64,000 nucleotides of DNA, taken from contig JANTQA010000032.1 of NCBI GenBank assembly GCA_027625915.1, positions 6,944,001 to 7,008,000 of the forward strand, in the 5' to 3' direction. A program made the position numbers and the translations under genes. Positions 11,343 to 22,300 of the stretch are shown here, piece after piece; position 1 is the stretch's first letter; each line of letters begins with the position of its first letter. The notes beneath the pieces are model-generated. The model was not told the DNA's origin. It ran no database searches and saw only the letters and a list, made by a program, of their open reading frames with translations. The DNA comes from Anaeramoeba flamelloides. Its lineage: Eukaryota > Metamonada > Anaeramoebidae.

Positions 11343-12032
11343 TTTATGTCAAAGGTGCTCAAAGATTTTTTCAAATATAAATTATTTTATATAATTGACA
11401 TTGTAAGAATAAATAAAAAATAATCAGTTTAATATACATTAATGAATTGTTGATATCTGTATGAAATAAAACTAATTAATCAATAGATTTTCGGAAAGAG
11501 TGAAAAGCTCAATTTTTTAGGCTCTATTGAGAAAAACAAGGGTGTTTGTTTTGATCTCCTACTGGTATTTGGTTAATTAATAGGAAACAATTTTCACTTC
11601 ATTTTCCATACTTTTCTTTTAGAATCCAAGTTTCCAAACAAAGTCGGTTTAGATTTGTAGTCTCTATTTGAAAAAGGAAATGAAAATGAAGTGAAAATTT
11701 TTCACATTTATAATTCAAATATCTCAATCAGAGATCTTCAGAAAAATCCAATAAAAATCAATATGATTTCTCAACAATCATTTTCAGAGTTTCAATAAAA
11801 TTGGAATAACACATTTTTATCAAGAGACTATTGATCTTGCAATAAAAAAATTTTTTACAAACGAATTAGGTTTGAAAAAATTAGAACTAAAAAAAACAAA
11901 AATGTAAAAAAATATGAAAAAATGATTTCAATTTTGAAAAATTTCTATAAAAAATTTTTCCTTCTAATTTCCATGCAAACCCTTTAAACACATTTAATTC
12001 ACCCATTACAACTAGGTTCCTTTAACTGGAAA
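11343..12032. mobile_element. Inverted-repeat DNA element, copy A
   Basis: Collinear over its length with 39431-40108. Shared landmarks include CAATTTTCACTTCATTTTCCA, a TTTGAAAAAGGAAA block, ATCAATATGATTTCTCAACA, ACACATTTTTA and CATGCAAACCCTTTAAAC. Ends are degenerate inverted repeats (TTATGTCAAAGG.GC at left; CCTTTAACTGGAAAA at right). Only short open frames remain. Probably a non-autonomous Tc1/mariner-type element, judging from the CAGT-like termini. Confidence 0.7.
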
Positions 12033-12825
12033 ATAATTTAGATATAATTCAGTACAAAATCAATTAAATTCAATTTAATTTAATTTTCAGTTGTTATATA
12101 ACCTTCTAGGTTTGAATAAGTTTGGGATTTGCGAACATTATCTCGATAAACAAGCTAATTTCAAAAATAAGAAAAAAAAATCTTCAAGATCTTAAAAACA
12201 ACCAAAGGGGAGACTCTTCAGTACAATCATAGTTGTTTTCAAAATGATAATTCACAATAATTTATATTGAAAAGTGTAATCTATTTTTACCTGCTTTTTT
12301 CTAAAAATGTTTTCGTTTGTCATTTTTGATTTCTAGAAACCTAAGTAACAATACATTCCCAATTGGTTACAATGTAAATTTAGAAACAGACAAATAAATA
12401 TCAAAAAATAATTTTCGATTTTCAAAAAGAAAATTTTCATCTTAGGGACCAGATCGATTATCATCGAAAAATAAAAATAAAAATAAATCAAGAAATTAAA
12501 AATAAACAAAACATAAAAATAGTAAGGTATGAAACATTTTTTAAATTTAAATAGATAGTTTTAAAGAAAACTAATTTCGAAAAAAATAAAAAATTTCTAT
12601 CAAAATCTAATTTATATTAAATAAAAAAGTCAATCTATATTTAAAATATAGGATGCGAATAATAAATATCAACATAATATTAAAAATTGTGTATTACCAA
12701 TTAAATATAAATGGATAAAATATTGAATTAAATCTCTCGATATAAATTTGATAAAAAATATAAAAAATCAAGATCAATATCAACAATAACATAAAGAAAA
12801 AGAAAATTAAATCAAAAAAAGACAA

Positions 12826-12920
12826 TGAAAAAGGAAAAGAAAAAGAAAAAGAAAAAGAAAACGAAAAAGAAAAAGAAAAAGAAAAAGAAAGGGAAAAAGA
12901 AAAAAAAAAAAAAAAAGAAA
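12826..12920. repeat. (GAAAAA)n microsatellite
   Basis: Repeated GAAAAA units with a few variants, ending in poly-A six bases before the stop codon of the Nar1-like gene, in what should be its 3' untranslated region. Confidence 0.85.
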
Positions 12921-12926
12921 ATTAAA

Positions 12927-14678
12927 TCACCATTCCAATTCCAAAGGGTTTTTAATTTTATCAAAGTCTTTTTTTCTATTATGGTATTCAGTTATTAAAA
13001 TCTTAAAATTCTCATTTGAAAAATGTTTCTTAAAAATCTTGTTTGCCTTATTATTACTATCTGATAGCCTTACAACAAAATCATTTTCATTAAAATAATT
13101 TTCTTCCAATTTGTCAACTATTTGGCCCGCATTCAAAATGGCATTTAATTTGACTCTTTTTTTTTTAATTTGATCAATTTTTATTTGACCACCACCATTT
13201 AAACAGGCGCTGTGGGGACACGCTTCAATTTCTATAAAATGGAAGTTCTCCTGGTCCATTTCCATTTTTCTTAATAAATTTTGAATATTTTTGAACCCAT
13301 AAACACGGATAAAGTGAATTTCTTTTTTGTGATCTTTGCTTTGTAATTTCAGGCTTTGGAAATCTTTTCCACGGACATTCACCCAATTCATTTTTGGTAT
13401 TTCGTCTTGTTGATAATTAAAAAACAATTGCCCCATCTGCCGATAAAGATATTCACAAATGCCACCCGCTCCCCTTTCTTTGCTCGAATATATTTTCTTG
13501 TTTTGGTAATCTAAATTGGAATATTGCTTGACAATCTCTGGGTTTTCATTTTTCAAATTTTTTTTTAAGGTTGTTTGGTATGCCTCGGGATCAATCTTTG
13601 GATCCACTTTTTTAAATTTCTTTTCCATTTCTTCTTTTTCCATTTCTCCCTTTTCAAATTTTGCTATTATTTCATCAAACTGTAATAAATCCTTAACTTC
13701 GACAGATGTTAGCACACTGTCAACCAATTTAAAGCCAAACGTTTTGGTTCCAAATTCTTCACGTGAGGCTTCCAGTTTTTTGTCATAGCAGCTCATTAAT
13801 GAGACATGGTAAATGTCTTCCTCCTTTCTGTTTAAAAGAGCTGCAACTTTTTTTTTTAGCAAATATCCCATAATTTCTTGTTCGGGCATGATTTTGGACA
13901 TTTTTGGGAGGATCAATTCTGGGTAGCGTTTTTCTGCTAAGCACACCCACGCAGGACAGTTACCAACAAATGTTGGAAAATTGCTTTTGTTGAATTTTCC
14001 TTCTGATTGAGTTTCTTGTTCAATCTTTATTTCTAGTTTGTCATCTAGTTCTTCATCATTTTCGTCTAAAAGTAGAGACAAATTATTTAATTGAACTTTT
14101 GGTTGTGTTTTTTTCTTGACTTCAAAATAATCTTTATCAATTTTTTCAATTTGTTTGCAATTTGATAAAAATTCTTCGCCAAGACCCCGCAAATAAAGAT
14201 CCCTTCCAAACGAAAGATCATAAACAGAATGCACACCTAGTTTGACAAACAAATCGGTAATTCTTTCTTGTGCTTCAAAAGGAGTGATATTTAAATAGGT
14301 TGCAACTGATGCTCTTGTTTGTGGGCTCAAGGAAACAATTACAACTTTATTGTCTTGTTTTTTGTTGGAAACCGCTTTGATGAATTTGTAAAGCGATTGC
14401 TTGTTCACCAAAATTGATTCAATTGAAGTAATACAGCCAGAACAAGCTAAGCAATCAGCTAGCGTTAATTGCACTTCTTCTTCTTCAGATTCAGATTCAG
14501 ATTCAGGTTCAAGTCCCATCCCATTTTCATTATTGAAACTGTTGTCGTCTAAATCTTCGAGTGTTAAGGTAATTTGAGTACTTTCTTTGTTTTTAGATTG
14601 AACAAGTGGATTGATACACACCTGTGATGGCGCAAAATCGTCGAGATCTGTTACAATTAACCCAGAACGTCTTGTCAT
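12927..14678 (-). CDS. Cytosolic Fe-S cluster assembly factor, Nar1/CIAO3 (NARFL)-like
   Basis: Iron-only-hydrogenase-like protein of the cytosolic iron-sulfur assembly (CIA) pathway. In known systems it passes clusters to the targeting complex for enzymes such as DNA polymerases and helicases. The start is taken at the ATG giving MTRRSGLIVTDLDDFAPSQVC, because the TDLDDF..PSQ.CI.P opening is typical of Nar1. The frame upstream (to 14756) begins at a TTG and is hydrophobic leader noise. N-terminal cluster ligands: C21, then C76, C79 and C82 in DCLACSGCITS. The hydrogenase-like half shows SPQTRAS, NCPAWVCLAEKRYPE, SCYDKKLEASRE and CPHSACLNGGGQ. The last motif has four residues between its two Cys, where Nar1 and hydrogenases normally have three (CPSGC). 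The gene is intronless, 583 residues, longer than the roughly 480-residue human protein because of an acidic insert near 57-68 and a charged insert in the middle. True [FeFe]-hydrogenase is less likely because the MTDY-like and GGVMEA motifs are absent. Confidence 0.9.
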   Translation of the reverse strand: MTRRSGLIVTDLDDFAPSQVCINPLVQSKNKESTQITLTLEDLDDNSFNNENGMGLEPESESESEEEEVQLTLADCLACSGCITSIESILVNKQSLYKFIKAVSNKKQDNKVVIVSLSPQTRASVATYLNITPFEAQERITDLFVKLGVHSVYDLSFGRDLYLRGLGEEFLSNCKQIEKIDKDYFEVKKKTQPKVQLNNLSLLLDENDEELDDKLEIKIEQETQSEGKFNKSNFPTFVGNCPAWVCLAEKRYPELILPKMSKIMPEQEIMGYLLKKKVAALLNRKEEDIYHVSLMSCYDKKLEASREEFGTKTFGFKLVDSVLTSVEVKDLLQFDEIIAKFEKGEMEKEEMEKKFKKVDPKIDPEAYQTTLKKNLKNENPEIVKQYSNLDYQNKKIYSSKERGAGGICEYLYRQMGQLFFNYQQDEIPKMNWVNVRGKDFQSLKLQSKDHKKEIHFIRVYGFKNIQNLLRKMEMDQENFHFIEIEACPHSACLNGGGQIKIDQIKKKRVKLNAILNAGQIVDKLEENYFNENDFVVRLSDSNNKANKIFKKHFSNENFKILITEYHNRKKDFDKIKNPLELEW

Positions 14679-15649
14679 TTGTGAATAGATAGATACAGAT
14701 GAGCAAAATGCAAAGAAAAAAAAAATGATTATTCTTTTGGATCTTTCTTGAAACAAACCAGAAGAAATTGTGGTGCGTAGTGTTTGGACTCTAGTTTTAG
14801 AGCTATCAGGTGGTTATATTCAAAGATCCCTTCTGATCTAAATTAAGATGAAAAACTTTCTTAATTTTGATGAAAACAGTTAAAGAAACTTTACATTGAG
14901 GAATTCAACAAACGTACTCTTTTACATTTTTTAACACCTAGTTGATAATGATTGTTGAACAAATATAGAAAAGAAAAATAATCAAAACTTATTATTTTTC
15001 TAAACAGAATTTTTTCACATTTCAACAGTGTTATATTTGATAGAAATTGTTAGTTCAATTCTAAATTTTGTATAAAAAGGTTTTTTAAATGTATTCCTAT
15101 TGGAGACATCCATTTTTTTTTTTTTTAATTGAAAAATACTATTTATTTAATTTTTAAGGAACCATTGTTGACAAAAAGATTGAAATTTTCAATTTAACTC
15201 AACTCAGGGATGGGATTCTATTATATGTGTTGGAGAAAAAGTCAATTTATTTATTGTAATTCCTCATGCCAAATGAAATAAATGCGAAAATGTTACCTCA
15301 AATTAAATGATTATTCTTGATTTGAACTTTTATAATGGGCCACTATTATTTTTGGGCACCCTTTTGTGAGTTACTTTATGAAAGACTTTCTCGAAAAAAT
15401 TACAATTTTTTACAACTGTATATTTTGTGTAAAGAAGTGAATGTTAAATATATGAATACACTTCCGTTCATTTAAAAATAAATCCAACAAAATTTTCATT
15501 CTTCTTTCCACAAAAAAATCTAAAGATTATATTACACCAATCTTTAAAGTTACCAATCTTCAAGGAAAATTCATAAAATCAAATAAATTTAATATCATCT
15601 GGGATCAGTAACTCTTATTATTGATTTTCCAAAAGAAAATAGAGTAATT

Positions 15650-16340
15650 ATATATTTCGTAACAAATAAACTCGATATTCAACCTTATTTATCAACTTTC
15701 TAGAGATGAATAATCATTTTTAAAAGATTTCATTTTTCCCAATTAAATTGTAAGTCAAAAAATCCAAATCCTTTTTTGTTTGGATTTTTGGAAAGAAAAA
15801 ATTAAAACAAAAATTATAAAAAAATTTTTTCTTATTCAGGATTTATCACTTTTAGTAATTTCAGAGAGCGTTTATGAACAAATAACATAGACATTTTAAT
15901 CTTATTTAAAAAATACAATAAAATAAATAAAATACCAAATCTTTTGAAGATCCAGAAAAAATTGAGCATTTATTTTATTCTCAGGAATCTTTATTACATT
16001 TCCTGAAATTTAAACGATTAGTAATATTTTTTTTTAAATATTCAAAATATAAATAAAGTACTTCTATTTATTAAAATCTGTTAATAACTATTATTTCCCA
16101 TTGTTATTATATATTATTAATTTGAATCAGTTTTATTTGTTTGAAAATCTATTGTTAATTTGAGAAATAATAATAATTATACATATTGTTATTTATCTTG
16201 TTAATAACCTACCGAAAAAATTAAAAATGTGTTATTAATAATTGATTATAAATAAAAAAATTATAAAGTATTTCTTTTGGTTTTTGGTTGAATTTTCCAG
16301 GTTTTAAATAAATTATATTGAGAGAATTATTAATTTGATT
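15650..16340 (+). repeat. Unclassified dispersed repeat R1, copy 1
   Basis: Aligns in order with about 49690-50390: CCAATTAAATT, a GTTTGG.TTTTTGGA block, AACATAGACATTTTAATCTTATTT, AATAAATAAAATACCA.ATCTTTTGAAGATC, a TGAAATTTAA..GATTA block and CCAGGTTTTAAA. Reverse-oriented copies lie at about 34880-35290 and 47290-47960. No open frame is conserved. Confidence 0.65.
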
Positions 16341-16849
16341 TTTTGGTGATTTTCTCATATTTTTTTGTTCAATAAATTGAAAAAATTGATCATAAATGTT
16401 CTTTGAATAAAAAAATTATATTTTTTTACTGTTTGAAATAATTATTTTTTTTTTTTCGAAATAAACTAGCTTTTAAATATTGGATTGTCCAATTTTTAGT
16501 TTTTTTACATTTAGACTGTGTTTTTATTTACTTCTTCTCACATAATCAGATTTCTTTCTTCTTCAAAGAAAATAATTTTTGATTTTTGAAATTTATAAAA
16601 AAATATATTAAATATTAAATTATTTCAAAAAGGCCCGTTTTTATCAAAATTTTTTAAAAACAATAATTTATTCTTGAAATAATTTTTAAAAACCAGTTTG
16701 GTTTTGTTTATTTAAATCAGAATTTCTTTCTTTGTTTTTCCTTTTCAAGATGATGGAAGAATTTTTGCGGAATATCAATAAAAAAAGTTAAATTTTCTAA
16801 ATTTTAATTTAAAATTAATATCAAATATTAATAATGATAAATAAAATTT

Positions 16850-17500
16850 CATTGCTGTATATAAACCCAATCAAGACTTTACAATTAAAAAAAATATTGT
16901 AAGATAATTACAGAACAAATTCTCTTATCATCCCTATTTTGCTTCGAATTTAAAGACTTAAACAATGAAAGAAAAAAAAAATATTTCAAGAACTTTGATT
17001 TATATTTAATCTTGAGTCTGTGGAGATAAAATTAGTATTTGACTATAATTTAAATACCGGCATAAATAGTAAAACGCATCTATCAAGGGAATTCAAACAA
17101 GTTTATTCATTTTATGGAGACAATATAAAATTTATCTTTAATGCTTTCTATAACTTTAATTTAAGAAAAAGATTTTATTGAAGAGAAAGTTTTACAAGTA
17201 TCAATAAACAATAATGAATTAATTTTTGAAATTTTTTTTTTTTTTTTATTTATTTATTGTGTTGAATTCGATCACGAGTTTAAAAAAAATTCGCAACTTA
17301 AATTATTTCATTTATTTGATAATAACCTTTTTATAATATTTCATTTAGGATTCCCTACCAGACCTAAAATATCAGATATTGTTCTAGTTACTAAGATGAA
17401 ATCTATCAGCCTTCTTAGAAGGAATCCACATTATCATCTCGTGGTCACTTTAAAAGTATATCTTTTGTTTTTCTTTCTTCAAGCGAAAATCCAATTATAA
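16850..17500 (+). pseudogene. Decayed coding island of unknown origin
   Basis: Composition and codon pattern are coding-like, unlike the flanks. One frame is open at about 16999-17178 (contains NLESVEIKLVFDYN and LSREFKQVYSFYG). The next is open at about 17180-17500 (contains EFDHEFKKNSQLKLFHLF and GFPTRPKISDIVLV). Neither has a convincing start codon, and a poly-T run interrupts the second as a string of Phe. A short stretch before 17000 also looks coding but contains stops. I do not recognise the family. It could be a decayed host gene, or a remnant of a mobile element. Confidence 0.5.
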
Positions 17501-19398
17501 CAAATGTGATTGTATCCAAATCAAAATAATCAAGAGTGGGATTTTTTAGTTCCATATATTAGAATGAAAATATCTTCAATTGTAATAATCAACAAAAAAT
17601 TCAAATGAAAAAATTTTACATTGTATACTTATAAAATAATTATTTTATAACAATTTGTTTGTTTGTTATATATCTTTCGCTACAATTTTAGTATTTATAT
17701 ATTTTTTCTAATTTCCAGTAAATGATACCAAGAATAATATTGACTCTTATGTTAATATTAAAAATTATCTTGGAAAATTGTTGATCAATAAATTAATAAA
17801 GAAAAAAAATAACAATTATGAACCATTTTTTGCTTTATGTGACAAAATATTGTTGTAAATTCTTTATTTTGGAATTGAACGAAGGTTGCTTGCTGAAATT
17901 TGAATTTAAAAAGCTTAAAAAAGTTTAGAGAATCTACTTTTTTGATCATAAGAGATTTATACCAAATAGATTTTTTTTGAAAAACAAAGTACCTTAAAAT
18001 ACTACAATTTTTTGAAAAATAAGAAGATATTTATTTTTTTTCTTGTAATATTTTTTTTTCAAAACCACAATTTACAATTTCAAATTTTAAATGATAAAAC
18101 GCTATTTAGTATCGAGTAGAACTCGAAAACCATCTTTAATTATTATTATTTTTTTTTTTTTTTGGAATGAATTTTACTATTAAAACATTAAATCCATAAT
18201 AGATATTGTGAATTTGGTAATCATTTTCATTAATGAGATTTAATTTTTGAGAGTATTTATTACCAAATATGTTTTTAAAAATACAAATAAATATTGGAAA
18301 TAAAACCATTTACAACTTGAATGTTTGGTAGTTCTTAGTTTTTATCTTTTTTTGATTGAAAGAAAATAACTAAAAAGAAAAGTAAATTTCTCAACTCAAA
18401 GAAAGAATAATTTAATTTCAATTTTGGTTTCATAATTGTTTTTTTTTTTTTTTGGTGATATACATTTAAACAAGGTATAGAAAAAAGGAGTTGTATTATT
18501 TAAAAAAAAAAAATCAAATGAAATAACAATTTTTCGAAAAAAATAATATTATTTTCTTTATTTGTTCAAATCCCAAAGAAAAACAAACTATTTCACTCCC
18601 ATTCGACTGATCTTTAATATAATTTGATTTAAGTAACTAAGAAAATAATATAACAGTGAAAATATTTTTTTTTTTTTTTTTAATTTTTTGAAAAAGATTT
18701 TGGGGGTGGTATTGAACCAAAATAGTGAATCAAGAGCTGTGTTTAACAATATTATTATCAAATTTTGGTGTTTATATTCATGAAAACAAATCCTTGAAAA
18801 ATAACCTTATCATCGTATATTAAAACATCTAAAGTGTTATTAATTTTGAAAGTGTTATAAAAATTGATACTGTCTCGTTAAAATTTCAGATAACATTCTA
18901 ACAAAATTTAAAACTATAAACAAATTTAAAATTAATCTTTTATGTTATAAAAGAGGTTATTCTTAAATTTTGTAACATGTTATTTTTGTGTTCTAAAATA
19001 TAAAACATCTTTTATAAATAATTATTTATTTTGGTTATTAAAAAAAAAAAAAAAAAAAATTATATAATCTATCTTGTTAAAAAACCTGAAAAACCATTCT
19101 AGAAGACTCTTTTAAATTTTAAAACTTTGATTAAAAAATATTTTTTAAACTCTAGAGAATTAAATATTTTGAATTTTTTTATATGAAGATTTTATAAATA
19201 TAAAATAATTATTTAAAAAATTCAAATAATAAAAATGATTAAAACGTTATTATTATTATTATTATTTATTAAAAAATCATAATATAAACAAGAGTTTTGT
19301 TATAAAGATGTTTTATGATTGTTATCAAATGATTTTTTATTAGATGAAATATTCAAAAAAAGATCAATAGATTTACAATAATCGGCGCTTCAATCTAT

Positions 19399-22300
19399 TT
19401 ATTTATATAAATTTAATAAATCCTCAATTGAGCTTGATATATTATTTTTATTTTTTTTTTTTGAAAATTTATTTTTCAATAGCTTGAATAAATCAATTAT
19501 ATCTGGATTCCAAACTTTTATTAATTGTAACCAAGTTTGTGAAAATTCAGCAATTAATTTGAAAATATTTAATTGTATTTGCAATTTCTTAATTTGTAAT
19601 TTTGAAATATCATTTAAATCTTTTTGGATCCAAAAATTTATATCTGTAATAATTAATTTGATATAAACTTGAACAAAAGTGTCTGAATCTGATTCATTCA
19701 AATTATTTGAAATAATTTTCAAAATGGTATAATAGTGGAATAACGAAATATTATTACTCTCCTCTTTAACATTAGTGTTCTTATTTTTTTGGTCTTTAAT
19801 CTTCTTTTTCTTATTGATACCGTTGATTAAAATGTGGATGTTTTCATAGATAGTAAAAAGAAACTGTCTAAATATTTTGGTACTGATTAAAGATACAATA
19901 AAATCTTTATAGACGTATAAATCGTTGGGTAAATGGCCAATAATAAAATTAAATACTTTCTTATTATTGGAATTTTTTATTAATAAAATAAAATATAAAA
20001 AGAGAAATTGCTTGATTATTGGATTATTCTTTTTAAACATGGTACTGCTTATATCTATAGTTTGCTTTATCATTGTAGTGAATAATTCATGATTAAGATA
20101 GTTAGGATAGCTAACATTCTGATGATAATTTTTAATTAACCCAGTTTTGTTTTTTTTCTTGAGAATTCTAACGTTATCAAAAAATTTAATTAAATAATTC
20201 AAAACCTTTTTCCAATCATTCCTAAATCCAAGTATTGTATTCTGTAAAATGCTTTGATACAAATCGACTATTTCGGGATATTTGAGAAAAATAATTGATA
20301 AATTATCCAATAGATTATTAACAAATTTGGAACCATTTGGCCAATATTGGGGAACTTTATTAATTTCCTTTCTATGCTCACTTACAGACTTCATCCAGCC
20401 GATACTGACATTTAAAATTTCGAGAGTTTGGAAAAAAAGTTCTTTTTGATTTGTAGTTAAAGATTGTAATTTCGCAAATTTATTTTGAAGATTTACTGAA
20501 AAAAAATTTTGGCCCTTGCAATAGAAAAAGACTAAATAATCATCAAGATTTGTTAAAAACAATTTTAATAAATTTAAAATATTAGCCTTATTATTCTCCA
20601 AATAACCCATATTTTTGAAAATTATTTGAATAACCTTTTTTCTAAAATCCTTTTTTTTGATCATGTTCACAGAGATTATATCGATAAGTATTTTTGATGA
20701 GATTTCATATTTTTGCGATTCAATAATCAAATTTTTAATTGCCCAAATTAAGCAACTGCTGTTCATTAGCTGCTTTTCAAAATTTGGTGAATGCACTGAA
20801 CATATTTTCAATATTTTAAAATAAAGTGGTAAAGTCAAGGTATAATAATAAGTGGTTTGTTGATCATTGCTTAATTTCAGTTTCCAGTCAATCAATTCCT
20901 TCCTCTTCCTTTTCGAATTGGCCAACAATAAGCAAATTTCCCTCGATTTATTAAATACCACCTCAAGAAATCGAAACAAATGCTGAAGATTTAAATCGCA
21001 ATTGATATTAAATTTTTGCAATTTATTATAAAACGCCCAAATGTCATTAAAATGATCTTTCAATATCTTGATACTTTTTTCTCCCTTGATACAATACCTA
21101 AACACATCAAAATAGCCACTATATTTGAAAAAGGTACTTGGATAGAATCGATTTTTTTTCGATTTATTTTTCAATTCGCTATAAATTGTTTTGTTGATTG
21201 CTGGGAATCTTTTTAGCAAGTTTTCAAAGATTGTTAAAATTTGTTCATTATCCTTTTCAAAACCCGCAATTAACGTTTCTAAAAATTTCATAACCGATTC
21301 AGCAATTGTCACATTTTCATTTTCTATTAACCAAGGTTTTAACCATAAATCATGGTTATTTAATAACCACATTTTGGATTGTCTTTTATGGTAAATGATT
21401 TGAGTAAATAAATTAATGGCCTTTGCAGCAATTTCGTTTTTTTCTAAAAGAGAATGAATAATTGTAATAATCGTAGTTAATGTTGCCGATTGCTTTTCTT
21501 TAATATATAACAACTGCTCAATTGCTATGAAATATCTATTTAAATTCGTAATATTTGTCAAATTTTGGATTTTTTTTGATAAAGTTTCAATTGTTTTTTC
21601 ATAAAATCCTGGATTAATTTTACATAATATTTTTAAGATCTTTCCAGAGTATTCAATATTTGTATTATTTTCAATAGTTTGGTTCAAAAAATTACTATTC
21701 ATTAGTAAAAACAAATCTAACTTGGATATTTTGATTTCATACTGCTCATTATCAAATTCTTCTTTTTCTTCTTTGACTTTTTCGTTCTTTTGCTTATTTT
21801 TTTTCTTTTCCTTTTCTTTAACTTTACCTTTGCTTTCTCCTTTATCTTTTCCCCTTTCGCTTTCTTTTGAATTTTTATTTTCAAGTACATTTTCTTTTTG
21901 GTTCTTCTTTTTCGTTTTATTTTTATCATTAGTCTCTTTCCCCATTTCCCTTTCCTTTCCCTTTCCCTTCCCCTTTTCTAATTTGTTGGTAGTATTATTT
22001 TCATTTAAACTATTTTTATTATAATTTAATAATATTTCAATCAAAATTATTAATTTACCAAATTTACTTTGGTTAATAATTTCTTTTTCTTTTAAAATTT
22101 CATTATTTTTTTTATCATTATTCTTATTATTTTTATCAGTGTTCTTATCCTTATCCTTATCATTATTTTTACTCTTTGGGTTTTCTTTTATTGGTGAATA
22201 CTCAGCTAGATATAAATCTATTAATCTAGAAATTATATTAATTGAATATAAATATTCTTTAAACAATTTGTGTGTTAAAGAAAATTTAATTAGAATTCCG

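Larger units (their letters stand above)
9673..12926. other. Intergenic region with repeats
   Basis: No host gene seen. It holds a small hairpin element (10048-10160), the second copy of a dispersed repeat (about 10230-10470), an inverted-repeat element (11343-12032) and a run of GAAAAA units (12826-12900) just beyond the 3' end of the Nar1-like gene. Confidence 0.7.
14679..19398. other. Intergenic region, 4.7 kb
   Basis: Contains the upstream region of the Nar1-like gene, which is less AT-rich than the rest near 14760-14840, one copy of the unclassified R1 repeat (15650-16340) and a decayed coding island (about 16850-17500). The remainder (17.6-19.4 kb) is AT-rich sequence with homopolymers in which I see nothing. 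Confidence 0.65.

Noticed and set aside
14679-14756. N-terminal extension of the Nar1-like protein
   Set aside because: The frame begins with TTG. The ATG at 14678 directly gives the conserved Nar1 opening.
21722-22024. Ser/Phe/Leu-rich plus-strand frame opposite the USP gene
   Set aside because: It is the complement of Lys/Glu-rich coding repeats in the deubiquitinase; the same holds for 23389-23610, 25649-25966, 57049-57237 and 61126-61434.
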